NCBI RefSeq assembly: GCF_020521235.1
Contig: NZ_BLAY01000010.1
Location: 19,877-83,876, forward strand
Direction of reading: 5' to 3'
DNA: 64,000 nucleotides
DNA from: Microseira wollei NIES-4236
Lineage (GTDB): Bacteria > Cyanobacteriota > Cyanobacteriia > Cyanobacteriales > Aerosakkonemataceae
Numbering within the stretch: position 1 is the first letter of the stretch; every line of letters begins with the position of its first letter. The notes beneath the pieces are model-generated. The model had not been told where the DNA came from, searched no databases, and worked only from the letters and a program-made list of their open reading frames with translations. Positions 47,736-56,385 of this stretch are shown here, piece after piece. The position numbers and the translations under genes are program-made.

Positions 47736-48545
47736 TTAACGACCAATTGACTTAAAGGTCAATGTTTTTGGCTGACCCAAGTCTCCCATTGGCTTGGCTT
47801 CCTCCTGATTAAAAGCCAAAATCACTCCCCCAGCATTGCCAGATCGGACAACCAGTTCCTGCTTGGCTGTCCAAGTGCGCTTCTCGCCTTTTTTGAGCAG
47901 CCCCTGATACTTGGTTTTACCATCCACTTTAACCCGCACCCAAGACTCTTCCTTAACCTCGATGTCCACTCGGACTGCCTCCCCCGGTTTAGCGACGGGG
48001 GCGGTAGCGGCGGTGCTGGCAACTTCAACACCTTCAGACTTGGATTTATCTGCCTTGGGCGATGTCCGGGGTGCGGCAGATTTGGCGACGGACAATCTTC
48101 CCCCTGCCACGTTGCTCACTGGTGCTGGGGAACGCTCGATCAAGCTAGACAAACCAGTTACCGCACCGATAACCAAAAATATATAAAACAAGTAAAGGTG
48201 AACTGGCTTTAATTGAGGGGTATACCAATTGCGCCAGGAACGCTTGTTCTGAAAACCTACTGCCGTAGGGAAGACGCTGGCGAATTCCGCCCCGTTCAAA
48301 CCCAGGGCATCAGCATATCGCTGAATAAAACCTTTAATGTATACAGGTTCGGGTAGGGGTTCCAACCTGCCTTCTTCAATGGCATGTAGCAAACGCGCCT
48401 GCACCTTGGTCTTAGCGGCAACTTCTTCCAAAGACAGCGCCTGTTCCTCGCGCAGATGGCGCAGGTAACCCCCCATCTCTGCTAGTTTCTCGGCTCGCTG
48501 TTGCTCAAGATAGGAAAGTATGTGCTCTTGTTGCTCCTGCTTCAT
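47736..48545 (-). CDS. rodZ: RodZ-like protein (HTH, TM helix, DUF4115)
   Basis: A 269-residue bitopic protein. Residues about 24-90 form a cytoplasmic HTH (LRHLREEQALSLEEVAAKTKV ... YIKGFIQRYADALGLN, a RodZ hallmark). A transmembrane helix is at about 112-134 (LYLFYIFLVIGAVTGLSS). A linker rich in A, P and K follows, then the periplasmic DUF4115 beta-domain (VDIEVKEESWVRVKVDGKTKYQGLLKKGEKRTW). RodZ links MreB to the cell-wall elongation machinery. There is no mre gene in the window. Confidence 0.88.
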   Translation of the reverse strand: MKQEQQEHILSYLEQQRAEKLAEMGGYLRHLREEQALSLEEVAAKTKVQARLLHAIEEGRLEPLPEPVYIKGFIQRYADALGLNGAEFASVFPTAVGFQNKRSWRNWYTPQLKPVHLYLFYIFLVIGAVTGLSSLIERSPAPVSNVAGGRLSVAKSAAPRTSPKADKSKSEGVEVASTAATAPVAKPGEAVRVDIEVKEESWVRVKVDGKTKYQGLLKKGEKRTWTAKQELVVRSGNAGGVILAFNQEEAKPMGDLGQPKTLTFKSIGR

Positions 48546-48642
48546 AGACTGTGTTCCTTGACCTCTACTGGCACATCTACATGAGTGTAGGGAGATTTAA
48601 CCAAATTATCTGCTATCTAACAATACGTCGATCAACTCTTTA

Positions 48643-49389
48643 CTACTGGGAGCGCAAGAAATTTAACTCAAATTCTTTCAAGGGACGATATTGACCGGGA
48701 GGGAGGGAGCGGACTCCAGGGGGTTGTAGTTGAATCGGGCCAATTGCGACGCGGTGCAGTTGTAGGACGGGGTAGCCCAATTGCTCGGCAACTCGTCGAA
48801 TTTGGCGGTTTCTACCTTCAGTAAGGACGATTTCCAAAAGGGTTTTGTTGTTTTTTGGCTGGGTTTTTAGCAAAACGACTTGGGCGGGTAGGGTTTTTTT
48901 GCCATTGAGGACAACGCCAGAGCGCCAGGTTTCTAATATATCTTCCGAGGGCTGGCCTTGCACCCAAACATGATAAGTTTTGGCAACGCTATGTTTGGGA
49001 TGGGAGAGGCGAAAGGTGAGGTCGCCATCGTTGGTTAGCAGCAACGCGCCTGTAGAGTCAGCATCTAGGCGTCCTACCGGGTGAATGCCGTGACCTTGCC
49101 GCTGTTTGGGGGGCAAAAAATCTAGCACGGTGGGACGACCTTGGGGATCGCTACAGGTGGAAACGACTCCAGCTGGTTTGTGCAGCAGCAGATAAATCAG
49201 TGGGGGACGATGGGCGGGGTGGATCGATTTGCCATCGACTTCGATCTGATCGCGACTCGGATCGGCTTTTTGTCCCAAATCCACCACGCTGCCATTCACC
49301 TTCACGCGCCCAGCCAAAATCATTTCTTCGGCTTGGCGACGCGAGGCAATCCCCCACTGGGAGAGAATCTTTTGCAGTCTTTCTGTCAT
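48643..49389 (-). CDS. rluB: 23S rRNA pseudouridine synthase, RluB/RsuA family
   Basis: A 248-residue protein started at [24 protein letters not shown]. An S4 RNA-binding domain (residues 1-60) precedes the catalytic domain. The catalytic Asp lies in [52 protein letters not shown] is the conserved C-terminal block. By family, RluB modifies U2605-type sites of 23S rRNA and RsuA acts on 16S; I favour RluB from the HR(V/I)AIGPIQL ending, without certainty. Confidence 0.87.
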   Translation of the reverse strand: MTERLQKILSQWGIASRRQAEEMILAGRVKVNGSVVDLGQKADPSRDQIEVDGKSIHPAHRPPLIYLLLHKPAGVVSTCSDPQGRPTVLDFLPPKQRQGHGIHPVGRLDADSTGALLLTNDGDLTFRLSHPKHSVAKTYHVWVQGQPSEDILETWRSGVVLNGKKTLPAQVVLLKTQPKNNKTLLEIVLTEGRNRQIRRVAEQLGYPVLQLHRVAIGPIQLQPPGVRSLPPGQYRPLKEFELNFLRSQ

Positions 49390-49410
49390 GGCTGGACTGC
49401 TTGAGCGCAA

Positions 49411-49893
49411 AGCTTCAAAATCAAACCGGGTAAAAATACTGCTAAACTATGTACGAATCTTATCTGATGACGGTATCGTGCCAGACAAAACTTACTCAAA
49501 TCAAGTATTTCGCTTAACTCGACGGAAAGCTTCCTGTTTCAGCCAAGGTAGTCGGCTCCAACAGTGTCCTCAGGCGTAAATTCCGCGCTTGCCGCACGTA
49601 CAAGGGTTCTCTATTTTTTCCAGCCGAGCTAACAATTATTTTTGCAGCTTTTACCCATTCATTCAGCCAATTTAACGAATCGTGGTCAAACGATCGACCT
49701 TTTTATAGGCTGGCTAGTTTTGCAGCGCAGCGACTGGTTTACAAACCAGAATATTTTAAGCCTTGGTTTTCGGCATTATGGTAAATCTAGCATAAAATTA
49801 CAACAAAGTCAATATGATAGAAAGAAATAACTAAGAGTAACTTTAGTAAAGTATTTGGCTATTTAGTCAAGCTCCCTAAAAAGCAACAATCCC
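49411..49893. other. 483-nt intergenic region without recognisable gene
   Basis: Short readable ORFs are present, but none has protein-like composition or a ribosome-binding site. No repeats, hairpins or RNA gene stand out. It separates divergent rluB and the DUF2993 gene and must hold their promoters. Confidence 0.5.
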
Positions 49894-50622
49894 GTGCATA
49901 AATCTCAAGTATCTCAACCTTCACCGCCCCTGCCAAGTCGCGTCATGGGTAAGGCGCTATCGACCGCCGTGGCGCTGTGGCTGCGTTCGCAACTCGAAGG
50001 AGTGGAAGACCTGCAAGTTCAGATTGATACAAGCTCGCGGCTTGTTTTTGCGGGTCTGATTCCCAAAGTAGCAGTTTCGGCTCGCGAGGCCATCTATCAA
50101 GGGTTATATCTGCGTCAAATTTCCCTGATAGCAAAAGACATCCAAGTTAACGTGAGGCAAATTCTCAAAGGACAACCTTTGCGCCTTAACGAACCCATAC
50201 CAGTGACTGGCGAGTTGCTATTGCAGGAATCTGACCTGAATAATTCTCTCACATCTCCCTTGTTGGCGAATGGCTTAACTGAATTTTTAGTCACGCTGGT
50301 TCAGGGGGCAGGGGGGCAAGGCATATTAAAAGGTCAGCAAATCAGTTGGCGACAAATTAATCTCGCACCTTGTGAGATAATAATTAATGGCGTTTGCTTT
50401 GACTTTAGCGGTCAGGAAACACCCGTTTCTATCCGAGCTAAGGTAAGAGTAGAAAACGGGCATAAACTGCAACTCAATTCGCTCCAGATTGAATTGCTAT
50501 CGCTACCCCCGATAGATTTAGATAGCTTTGAGTTAGATTTAGGCTCAGAAGTGGAGATCCAGGAATTAACTTTAAATCCAGGCGAGCTAATTTGTCGCGG
50601 GGGCATTTTAGTTAATCCTTAA
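49894..50622 (+). CDS. DUF2993 (LmeA-like) protein
   Basis: A 242-residue protein with a GTG start (MHKSQVSQPSPPLPSR). The DUF2993 pattern is visible: GVEDLQVQIDTSSRLVFAGLIPKVAVSAREAIYQGLYLRQISLIAKDI with the conserved beta-sheet tubular lipid-binding-like region, then LNNSLTSPLLANGLTEFL. Cyanobacterial homologs are widespread; LmeA in mycobacteria is a lipomannan maturase that binds phosphoinositides, but function here is unknown. It has no signal peptide, unlike LmeA. Confidence 0.8.
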   Translation: MHKSQVSQPSPPLPSRVMGKALSTAVALWLRSQLEGVEDLQVQIDTSSRLVFAGLIPKVAVSAREAIYQGLYLRQISLIAKDIQVNVRQILKGQPLRLNEPIPVTGELLLQESDLNNSLTSPLLANGLTEFLVTLVQGAGGQGILKGQQISWRQINLAPCEIIINGVCFDFSGQETPVSIRAKVRVENGHKLQLNSLQIELLSLPPIDLDSFELDLGSEVEIQELTLNPGELICRGGILVNP

Positions 50623-50737
50623 GCGGTAATAGGTAACTCAAGTTGCTAGTTATCTCTCTCACAGCGGCTAATGGCTAATGGCTAATGGCGAGATTGGTAA
50701 AAATCCTATATTAGCAAGCTTGCAATTAGCAATTAGC

Positions 50738-50770
50738 AACGCCAAAGTTTATAACTAGCAACTTGAGTTA
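50738..50770. repeat. 33-bp dispersed repeat, copy 2
   Basis: Identical to 29-61. It is embedded in a gap between the DUF2993 gene and cdsA filled with TAGCAATTAGC and ATTACCAATTACC strings. Confidence 0.75.
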
Positions 50771-50844
50771 GGTAATAGGTAATTGAATTAAAAGGATTGT
50801 GGACTGCTGACCATTACCAATTACCAACTACCAATTACCAAGAA

Positions 50845-51714
50845 TTACTTGGGCAGCAACGGTAAAAGTAGAGCCACAAAATAATAAGCCAGGGGAGCGG
50901 TAAAAACGTAACTGTCAGTGCGGTCTAAGATACCGCCGTGACCGGGAATTAGCTGACCGGAGTCTTTAACCCCCGCATCTCGCTTCATCATCGATTCGGT
51001 TAAATCTCCCAATAAGCTGGCGATACCTATTAGTAAACCCAAAGCCACGCCGGTAAAAGGCCAACCCGGCCAGTCTAGATACCATGCACCAGGGACGGCG
51101 ACGGCGACGCTGGCAGCGACGCCGAAAACAGAGCCTTCTACAGTCTTTTTGGGGCTGATATCGCTCAGGCGAGTTTTGCCAAAAGATTTACCGAAAATAT
51201 AAGCCCCGATGTCGGCGGCAATGATACAAGAAAAAGCGATCCCAATCGTGGTTAAACCCAGTGGCAGTGTTTTAAAATCCGTCCCTGCTGCGGGCCAGTA
51301 ACCGCCAAGGGGTAAGTTGCTAGACTCAGCACTGCCAAGACCTCGCAGTCGCACCCAGTAACTGGGCAAATACCCCCCATAAAACAGTCCCATAATTGAG
51401 GTAGAAATATCTGCGATCGTGGAAAGTTTGGGCAGAAATAGCAGATAAAAACAAATCCCGGTTCCTGCTAGGGGAAATAAAGCATCGGCTAAGTCGCAAG
51501 ACATCGTAGAGACTGCAAGCATGGCTAGGCTCATCACCACCGTTGTTTTTGCTGCTGGCTCAATTCCCTTGGCTCGCGCTAGCTGAAAATATTCTTGCAG
51601 ACCTAGATAGACAATAACGCCTAAACAAATGGTGAAGTACCAACCACCAAACACAATCATTCCCAACGCGAGGATGATAGCAACAATTGCACTGTAGATA
51701 CGAGACAAAGGCAT
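50845..51714 (-). CDS. cdsA: Phosphatidate cytidylyltransferase
   Basis: A 289-residue integral membrane enzyme that makes CDP-diacylglycerol from CTP and phosphatidate for PG and other phospholipids. About seven membrane helices are visible. The C-terminal signature is complete: SMMKRDAGVKDSGQLIPGHGGILDR (S-x2-KR-x4-KD...PGHGG-x2-DR). The start MPLSRIYSAIVAIILALG follows a tandem repeat of GGATTCCCCCCTTGTCAAGG units (51730-51842), which therefore forms its 5' leader. Confidence 0.95.
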   Translation of the reverse strand: MPLSRIYSAIVAIILALGMIVFGGWYFTICLGVIVYLGLQEYFQLARAKGIEPAAKTTVVMSLAMLAVSTMSCDLADALFPLAGTGICFYLLFLPKLSTIADISTSIMGLFYGGYLPSYWVRLRGLGSAESSNLPLGGYWPAAGTDFKTLPLGLTTIGIAFSCIIAADIGAYIFGKSFGKTRLSDISPKKTVEGSVFGVAASVAVAVPGAWYLDWPGWPFTGVALGLLIGIASLLGDLTESMMKRDAGVKDSGQLIPGHGGILDRTDSYVFTAPLAYYFVALLLPLLPK

Positions 51715-51729
51715 GTGAGGATTTTGGAT

Positions 51730-51842
51730 ATTGAGTTTTGGATTCCCCCCTTGTCAAGGGGGGGCAGCGGGGATCGGATGGGGGATTTTGAGTTTTGGAT
51801 TCCCCCCTTGTCAAGGGGGGCAGGGGGGATCGGATGGGGGAT
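51730..51842. repeat. Two tandem units of a CCCCCCTTGTCAAGGGGGG palindrome
   Basis: About 57-nt units, each with TTGAGTTTTGGATT and then a G/C-run palindrome and GGATCGGATGGGGGATT. It lies directly before the cdsA start and is related to the palindrome inside the WD40 gene at 9558. Confidence 0.8.
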
Positions 51843-51879
51843 TTTATTTTATTTCAATCTAAAAGCTAAAATCTAAAAT

Positions 51880-52482
51880 TTAGTCTAGCTTTTCGCCGCT
51901 CAGAATAAAAATGGGGTCGAGGGCGGCAAAGGTTTGATTGTTGCCCCGCACTTCTAAACGATTGACAGCAGATTGTACCACTTCGATGTTGCGGACTTGC
52001 AACGCGGCAAAGCTTTCTGAAATGGCGTAAAGACTCTCAAGACTGGAAGCAGTTACGACAATTCGACCAGCGGGTAACAAGTAGCGCCAAACTTCTTTGA
52101 GAATGTCTTTGATGGGGCGTCCTCCCTCGATGCAGACGCGGCTAGGGCGTGGGCTGAGGTCTTTGAGACACTCAGGCGCACTGGCTTCAATCACTTCTAC
52201 ATTGCCCACCTGAAACTGCTCGCAGTTGCGGCGGATCAAGCTTGCCACTTCTTCATCCCGTTCTACGGCAATAATCCGACCTTGGGGACAAAGTAACCCG
52301 ACTTCCACCGGGATTGTACCCGTGCCTGCACCAATGTCCCACAAAACCGAGTCGGGTTCAAGCCGCAACTGGGAGATTAACAGCAGACGGACTTCTCGCT
52401 TACTCAAGGGTATACCGGGCAAGCGCTCGAACAGGTCGTCGGGGATGCCTGGGGTAATGTAAGGCCAGAGTTGAGAAGGCAT
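51880..52482 (-). CDS. cbiT: Cobalt-precorrin-6B C15-methyltransferase (decarboxylating), CbiT
   Basis: A 200-residue class I SAM methyltransferase of cobalamin synthesis. The start is taken at MPSQLWPYITPGIPDDLFERLPGIPLSKREVR, the family-like N-terminus (GIPD..F); the frame runs further upstream to 52665 without family similarity. The SAM-binding motif VLWDIGAGTGTIPVEVG is followed by IIAVERDEEVASLIRRN and the typical SRVCIEGGRPIKDIL. In cyanobacteria CbiT is often separate from CbiE, as here. The 52483-52975 stretch upstream holds no gene that I recognise, only an AAGAAACCTGGATTC inverted repeat near 52890. Confidence 0.88.
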   Translation of the reverse strand: MPSQLWPYITPGIPDDLFERLPGIPLSKREVRLLLISQLRLEPDSVLWDIGAGTGTIPVEVGLLCPQGRIIAVERDEEVASLIRRNCEQFQVGNVEVIEASAPECLKDLSPRPSRVCIEGGRPIKDILKEVWRYLLPAGRIVVTASSLESLYAISESFAALQVRNIEVVQSAVNRLEVRGNNQTFAALDPIFILSGEKLD

Positions 52483-52975
52483 AGAATTCCCTATTGGCGA
52501 GGATACCGGGCTGATTCCAACAGCGCTTAAGCAACTTCCTTCAAATTTCAGCTGGCAGCCGATTGGGAGTCGCAGATTGCGTGCAGCATCATAATTCAAG
52601 TTTATCGGTTGCTTGTTGCATTTTTTCGTTGCTACTAACACATCTCGCTTGGGGTAGCAGCGCAATCGCGATCGCGTTTATATAGTTTTTCCGGATTGCA
52701 TTGATCGGCTTGGCTTGAATCTCTCACATTATTTGCCACTGAAACTGAAAAGCTGATGGCATTGAGTCCCCATAAACAGCGGTATTATCAGCGAGGCCAA
52801 AGATCTGCAAGGCCGAGCAAAAGTTGTCACCTTGTCAGGTAAAAGCAGATAATTAAACTGAAAATGGCTATGATTGAGAATCCAGGTTTCTTTAAGAAAC
52901 CTGGATTCTGTTTGTAATCGCTCTAAAATTTTTTTGGCGGTGACGCCGGTTTTCACCTACGCCCCGCCTGCGACC

Positions 52976-53066
52976 ATTGCGGCATTTTTCTGTAAACCAG
53001 AAAAACGATAAACCTCAATTCGTCGGCCTTTTCAGGCAAGGTTGTGAACTAAGGAATAGCCGCAAC
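52976..53066 (-). ncRNA. Y RNA-like RNA A (no tRNA-like shell)
   Basis: A 91-nt structure closed by an 8-bp stem GTTGCGGC / GCCGCAAT. Inside, reading the minus strand: CCTTAGTTC pairs with GAATTGAGG; between them lie ACAACC and hairpin TTGCCT-GAAA-AGGCCG; then TTTATCG, then a hairpin TTTTTCTG-GTTTA-CAGAAAAA. The GGCCGA...GAGGTTTATC strand opposite CAACCTTGCC resembles the Ro-binding helix of Y RNAs (human: GGUCCGA...GUGAGUUAUC opposite GCACUUGACU). It lies downstream of the Ro60 C-terminal gene on the same strand. No T or D arm is present, so it is a minimal member. The 5' and 3' ends are estimated from pairing only. Confidence 0.65.
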
Positions 53067-53120
53067 TTTAGTATAGCTAACAGTTGTGTTGAGGCTTTGC
53101 TTCTTGTTGATAATTAAAAA

Positions 53121-53235
53121 CGGCGGGAGCGGGATTTGAACCCGCAAGTCCCCGATCTGGTGGAGACACTACCAACGATAACCCTCAATTCTGCGGCCTG
53201 TAAAGGCAAGGAATCGAACAAGGGATCTTCCCGCC
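53121..53235 (-). ncRNA. Y RNA-like RNA B with tRNA-like acceptor and T arm
   Basis: 115 nt. Ends GGCGGGA / TCCCGCC form a 7-bp acceptor stem with G at the discriminator position; the T arm GCGGG-TTCAAAT-CCCGC abuts it as in tRNA. There is no D arm: after AGA comes the Ro-type helix CCCTTGTTC / GAATTGAGGG with hairpin GCCT-TTAC-AGGC, then TTATCG, then a second hairpin TTGGT...ACCAG. The tetraloop differs from the other copies but the stem is kept. A tRNA scan would call this a strange tRNA or pseudo-tRNA. It is encoded just after the Ro60 C-terminal gene, same strand. Confidence 0.72.
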
Positions 53236-53295
53236 ATAAATCTATTTTATCTAAAATCCTGCAAGGCGAATTTATATCGCCCTGCAAGATTTAAG

Positions 53296-54171
53296 TTAAA
53301 GTTCACCCGTTGCTAACATTTGGATAACGCGAGGTGTATTCGGATCGAACCCTGCTAAATCCCAAGAAAGCGGATCGTTAGGATCTACCAAACTAATCCG
53401 ATAAGGTGCAAGCGTCACATACACTGCTTTAACATTTCGATTCACTTTCTTGCGGTATTCTGCAAGTGCTTGAGAGGGATGTTTATAACCCGCCCAGCTT
53501 TCCGAATCAGTCCAAAAACAAACAACATCTGCCTTGAACTTATGCTTAATCATCCAGTCGTAAGCAACAGACGCATCCGTACCTCCAAAGTTTTGGTTAC
53601 TCGCTTTGCGAACCGCAGAATTAAAACTATCTTTTGCAGTGATATCCAAATTGCGGAAATCGGTTGCAAAGCCGCGAATCGTGTAATTTTTCTCAGCCTT
53701 CGCCGTTACTAATGCCATTGTGGTAGCAATTTCACAGCAACTCAGTCCCATATCGGCAACTAAGCTACTCATAGAACCCGACACATCCACGGCGTGCATA
53801 AACACTTTTCCCGTTGGTTCTACCACTTCAAAAGATAGTTCAACCGCCGTTTCTAAAATGTCCACAATTCGGGGAACCGGGTTCCAAGTTTTCTGGCTGC
53901 GTCCCAATCTTCCACCCGATTCATATGTCTTGAGGGCTTGCAAAACATCAATGGGATGGATGCGACCTTTCCGCAAGTGTTCCTTGTTGTTGAGAACCGC
54001 TTCAACTCGCCTCAAATTATCCCCTGCATCGGCTCTCAGCACGCCCAATTCTGTCAGCGAACCCAGGTTTCGCAGCATTGCCCCAATCGGCATTTGATTA
54101 AACAACAATTGCCATGCTTGCTTGTCTAAAAAATCATCAATTGTGTATTTTTTATCCATTGTTATGCTCAT
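53296..54171 (-). CDS. rsr: Ro60/Rsr (TROVE) C-terminal half with vWA domain
   Basis: A 291-residue protein. Residues about 1-110 match the end of a TROVE HEAT-repeat ring (LLFNQMPIGAMLRNLGSLTELGVL, IHPIDVLQALKTYESGGRL). Residues about 120-291 form a von Willebrand A domain with a complete MIDAS: DVSGSMS, the Thr of GGTDAS, and the Asp of FWTDSE. In Ro60 both parts are one chain that binds Y RNA and misfolded RNA ends; here the N-terminal part is encoded separately at 54848-55651. The start may be this ATG or MDKKYT four codons in. The two chains probably assemble (inference). Confidence 0.88.
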   Translation of the reverse strand: MSITMDKKYTIDDFLDKQAWQLLFNQMPIGAMLRNLGSLTELGVLRADAGDNLRRVEAVLNNKEHLRKGRIHPIDVLQALKTYESGGRLGRSQKTWNPVPRIVDILETAVELSFEVVEPTGKVFMHAVDVSGSMSSLVADMGLSCCEIATTMALVTAKAEKNYTIRGFATDFRNLDITAKDSFNSAVRKASNQNFGGTDASVAYDWMIKHKFKADVVCFWTDSESWAGYKHPSQALAEYRKKVNRNVKAVYVTLAPYRISLVDPNDPLSWDLAGFDPNTPRVIQMLATGEL

Positions 54172-54244
54172 AATGAACTATTTGGGCTAGATTTATGCAA
54201 TAATAATATGGTATTAAGCACTCCTCCTAAGTAACTATAATTAA

Positions 54245-54853
54245 GTGGCATCTCCATCTGAAAAAGGCGCAAAACGATTAGCTGACCGGAATTTCGCTCG
54301 GCTTGGTATACACAAATCTTATGCCCAGCGGAAATTGGTTAAGATGATCTTGTTTGAATATGTTAAAAATGCCGGTGACAATATATGTTGGCAATGGGGA
54401 GAAAAAATCACAGAATATGATGAATTTAGCGTTGAGCATAAACAACAGTGGTCGTCGGCTGAAAATCCGCAGAAAGCCTATTTTGACTTTGATAACATTG
54501 CCTTTAGTCATCGAGCGTGCAACATTCAAAAGATTCGGAACAGCCCGCACAAGCGGAAACTGACTGCGTTTGATACGGAAATTGCCAAGGATCGTCTCAA
54601 GCGAAATCCATCTGGATTCCGATATGTTAGGATTTATGAGCATAAGGGTATTGTTAAATACATGGCTCGTGTTCCTCTTTGGCAAGGTGGAAAACGGCTG
54701 AAAGACTACTTCGGAAAAGCAAGGGAAAATCCTATTGATGCTGCCTATGATGCTGATGCTATCATGGTTGATTTGTATGGGGAGAAGGCTATCACTAATC
54801 AAAAACTAGGTTTGATTCCTCCTAGACAGGGATCGGAAGAACAATTGTTATGA
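54245..54853 (+). CDS. HNH endonuclease inserted antisense within the Ro60 gene
   Basis: A 202-residue protein with a GTG start. The nuclease part (about 40-95) contains NICWQWGEKITEYDEFSVEHKQQW...FDFDNIAFSHRACNIQK, an HNH-like His-Asn arrangement with one zinc Cys pair mostly lost. Residues about 110-180 (RYVRIYEHKGIVKYMARVPLWQGGKRLKDYFG) look like an AP2-type DNA-binding domain, common in HNH homing enzymes. It lies between the two Ro60 halves on the opposite strand, 73 nt from one and overlapping the end of the other by 6 nt. It is probably a free-standing homing gene that split rsr. Confidence 0.8.
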   Translation: MASPSEKGAKRLADRNFARLGIHKSYAQRKLVKMILFEYVKNAGDNICWQWGEKITEYDEFSVEHKQQWSSAENPQKAYFDFDNIAFSHRACNIQKIRNSPHKRKLTAFDTEIAKDRLKRNPSGFRYVRIYEHKGIVKYMARVPLWQGGKRLKDYFGKARENPIDAAYDADAIMVDLYGEKAITNQKLGLIPPRQGSEEQLL

Positions 54854-55651
54854 TTGCTCGCTGTTTAATCTGGCGATCGCATTATCCAAGGCACTTTTAA
54901 CCATTTCATGGGTTAAGCGACCCTGGGAAATAGCTTCGTGAGTTTGGTCGGGATTCCGCTTCAGCCACTCGTACCACCAAATTTGAGCCAGCGCTTCGGA
55001 AGGGATTTGGGTTGGTAATTCTTCCCAACCTTTAATCACCCAATTAAATAGCAGTTGCTGGTCTTCTGTAGTTGGTTTGACGTGGAACAACCGCAAAGCA
55101 TCGCGGTGGGAAAACCCTTGGCGCTGTTGATACTTCAGCAGTTGATAAGCTAACCCTTTAACATCTTCGCGGGAGAGCCAATTCTTACCCACTTCGCGAA
55201 TCACTTTACCAAATCCCCGCAGGGATTTCGTGTAGTTCAGCCATTCGTAGAAATGACTGCCGGTGCGAACAACTTGGGGGAAGATTTCTTGGAATGCCTT
55301 TTTGGCTTCCGGTGCTTCACCCATTGACAGCAATACCAGGGCAAAAATTGGGGCGCTGTTGTTAATAGAACGTCCATCGCTGGCGTAGAGAATTTCTTCG
55401 GCGACGCGGGTGGGGTTTTTGGCTACTGCTTCCCTCACTACTGCGACAAAATCCTCAGTCAGTTCCTGCTTTCCCGCATAATAAGTACTTTTCGCCGTCC
55501 CAATTAATAGACACCGACGCAGCATTTTCCAAATGCCAGCATCGAACATCCACCCGCCAGAACGTCCCTGAATCATCTCCGCTTCCCGTCCAGGAATTGG
55601 CTGACTTTGTGGCGTTTTTTGCTGCTTTTGAGTGAAGAACTTATAGTTCAT
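54848..55651 (-). CDS. rsr: Ro60/Rsr (TROVE) N-terminal half
   Basis: A 267-residue protein started at MNYKFFTQKQQ behind GGAGGAG; an ATG 24 nt earlier lies inside the leader hairpin. TROVE HEAT-repeat features: EAEMIQGRSGGWMFDAGIWKMLRRCLLIG, ELTEDFVAVVREAVAKNPTRVAEEILYASDGRSINNSAPIFALVLLS, WLNYTKSLRGFGKVIREV, and YQQRQGFSHRDALRLFHVK. It ends after GRLTHEMV with KSALDNAIARLNSEQS, where a normal Ro60 continues into the helix that begins the C-terminal protein. The natural chain is thus broken near the middle of the ring. Y RNA-like genes lie on both sides. Confidence 0.88.
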   Translation of the reverse strand: MNYKFFTQKQQKTPQSQPIPGREAEMIQGRSGGWMFDAGIWKMLRRCLLIGTAKSTYYAGKQELTEDFVAVVREAVAKNPTRVAEEILYASDGRSINNSAPIFALVLLSMGEAPEAKKAFQEIFPQVVRTGSHFYEWLNYTKSLRGFGKVIREVGKNWLSREDVKGLAYQLLKYQQRQGFSHRDALRLFHVKPTTEDQQLLFNWVIKGWEELPTQIPSEALAQIWWYEWLKRNPDQTHEAISQGRLTHEMVKSALDNAIARLNSEQS

Positions 55652-55659
55652 TTCTCCTC

Positions 55660-55675
55660 CGGCCTTTTCAGGCAA
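55660..55675 (-). promoter_or_regulatory. Y RNA-like hairpin in the Ro60 N-terminal mRNA leader
   Basis: On the minus strand TTGCCTGAAAAGGCCG, identical over 16 nt to the tetraloop hairpin of the Y RNAs at 53026, 56461 and 56660, ends where the Shine-Dalgarno GGAGGAG begins (4 nt before the ATG). Ro60 bound here could block ribosome loading. The longer GAATTGAGGGTTATCG strand is not present. Confidence 0.65.
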
Positions 55676-55895
55676 AAATTAAATAACGTGACAATATTTT
55701 GCGAATTTTATCTTCAGGACTTACCCAGAGGCCAGAAACCCGGTTTCGACCTCGATCTCTGGTTGCCAAAACAACGATTTTTCGGAGAAACCGGGTTTCT
55801 TGCTCGTCATGAGTGGCTGGATCTATAATTATTGGTATAGCTACTATTGCCTTTTTATGGTAACAGTAACAAAGCCTAAAAAAAGGTAAATTTTT

Positions 55896-56195
55896 ATGAA
55901 AATACTAGCGATTTTCCTATCGACAATTACAATTGCCGTGTCCGCTTTAGCACTCCCCGCTCAAGCTGAGACTGTCTGTAAAGTTACAGACCCGACTGGG
56001 ACTCCACTAAATGTTCGCAATCGACCCAATGGTAGAGTCATAAACACTTTAAGAAACGGCAGAGAAGTCCGTATTGATGAGATAGCTTCTGACGAGCAAG
56101 GACGCTCGTGGGCTAAGGTAGGTAGCTATCAAAATGGTCGATACAGAGTGTGGGGATGGGTAATCAGAGAATTTATTAGCTGCTATAACCGCTAA
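55896..56195 (+). CDS. Small secreted SH3-domain protein
   Basis: A 99-residue protein. A clear signal peptide (MKILAIFLSTITIAVSALALPAQAETVC) is followed by a bacterial SH3 domain (TPLNVRNRPNGRVINTLRNGREVRIDE...WAKVGSYQNGRYRVWGWVIREFI). SH3b domains bind cell-wall peptides. It is on the opposite strand to the Ro60 genes, between their promoter region and Y RNA C, with no obvious functional link. A truncated family-1 MITE (55717-55802) lies between it and the Ro60 leader. Confidence 0.85.
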   Translation: MKILAIFLSTITIAVSALALPAQAETVCKVTDPTGTPLNVRNRPNGRVINTLRNGREVRIDEIASDEQGRSWAKVGSYQNGRYRVWGWVIREFISCYNR

Positions 56196-56197
56196 TC

Positions 56198-56349
56198 ATA
56201 TCATGTCCCCAGGTATCGGTAGTGTATGGATGGCTAATTGCTAATTGCAAGCTTGCTAATTGCTAATTGTCAATTGCCTCCAGAGCAGCCATTAGCTATT
56301 AGCTATTAGCTATTAGCAGTTACACAACCGTTGCTATTGGACATGATAT
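56198..56349. mobile_element. MITE-like element, family 2
   Basis: ATATCATGTCC / GGACATGATAT ends, 152 nt, containing GGTATCGGTAGTGTATGGA and GCTATTAGCTATTAGC runs. Together with the copy at 56758-56895 it flanks Y RNAs C and D, raising the possibility that the RNA genes were spread or duplicated with these elements. Confidence 0.78.
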
Positions 56350-56385
56350 CAATCATCCCGATCTAAAACCTAAAATGGATTTGGT

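Noticed and set aside
52921..52975. Terminator after Y RNA A (GGCG-TCAC-CGCC hairpin)
   Set aside because: On the strand of the RNA the hairpin is followed by an A run, not a T run.
54172..54847. Group I intron inside the Ro60 gene carrying the HNH enzyme
   Set aside because: Only 73 nt lie outside the HNH reading frame, no group I core sequences were seen on the minus strand, and both Ro60 halves have their own start and stop.
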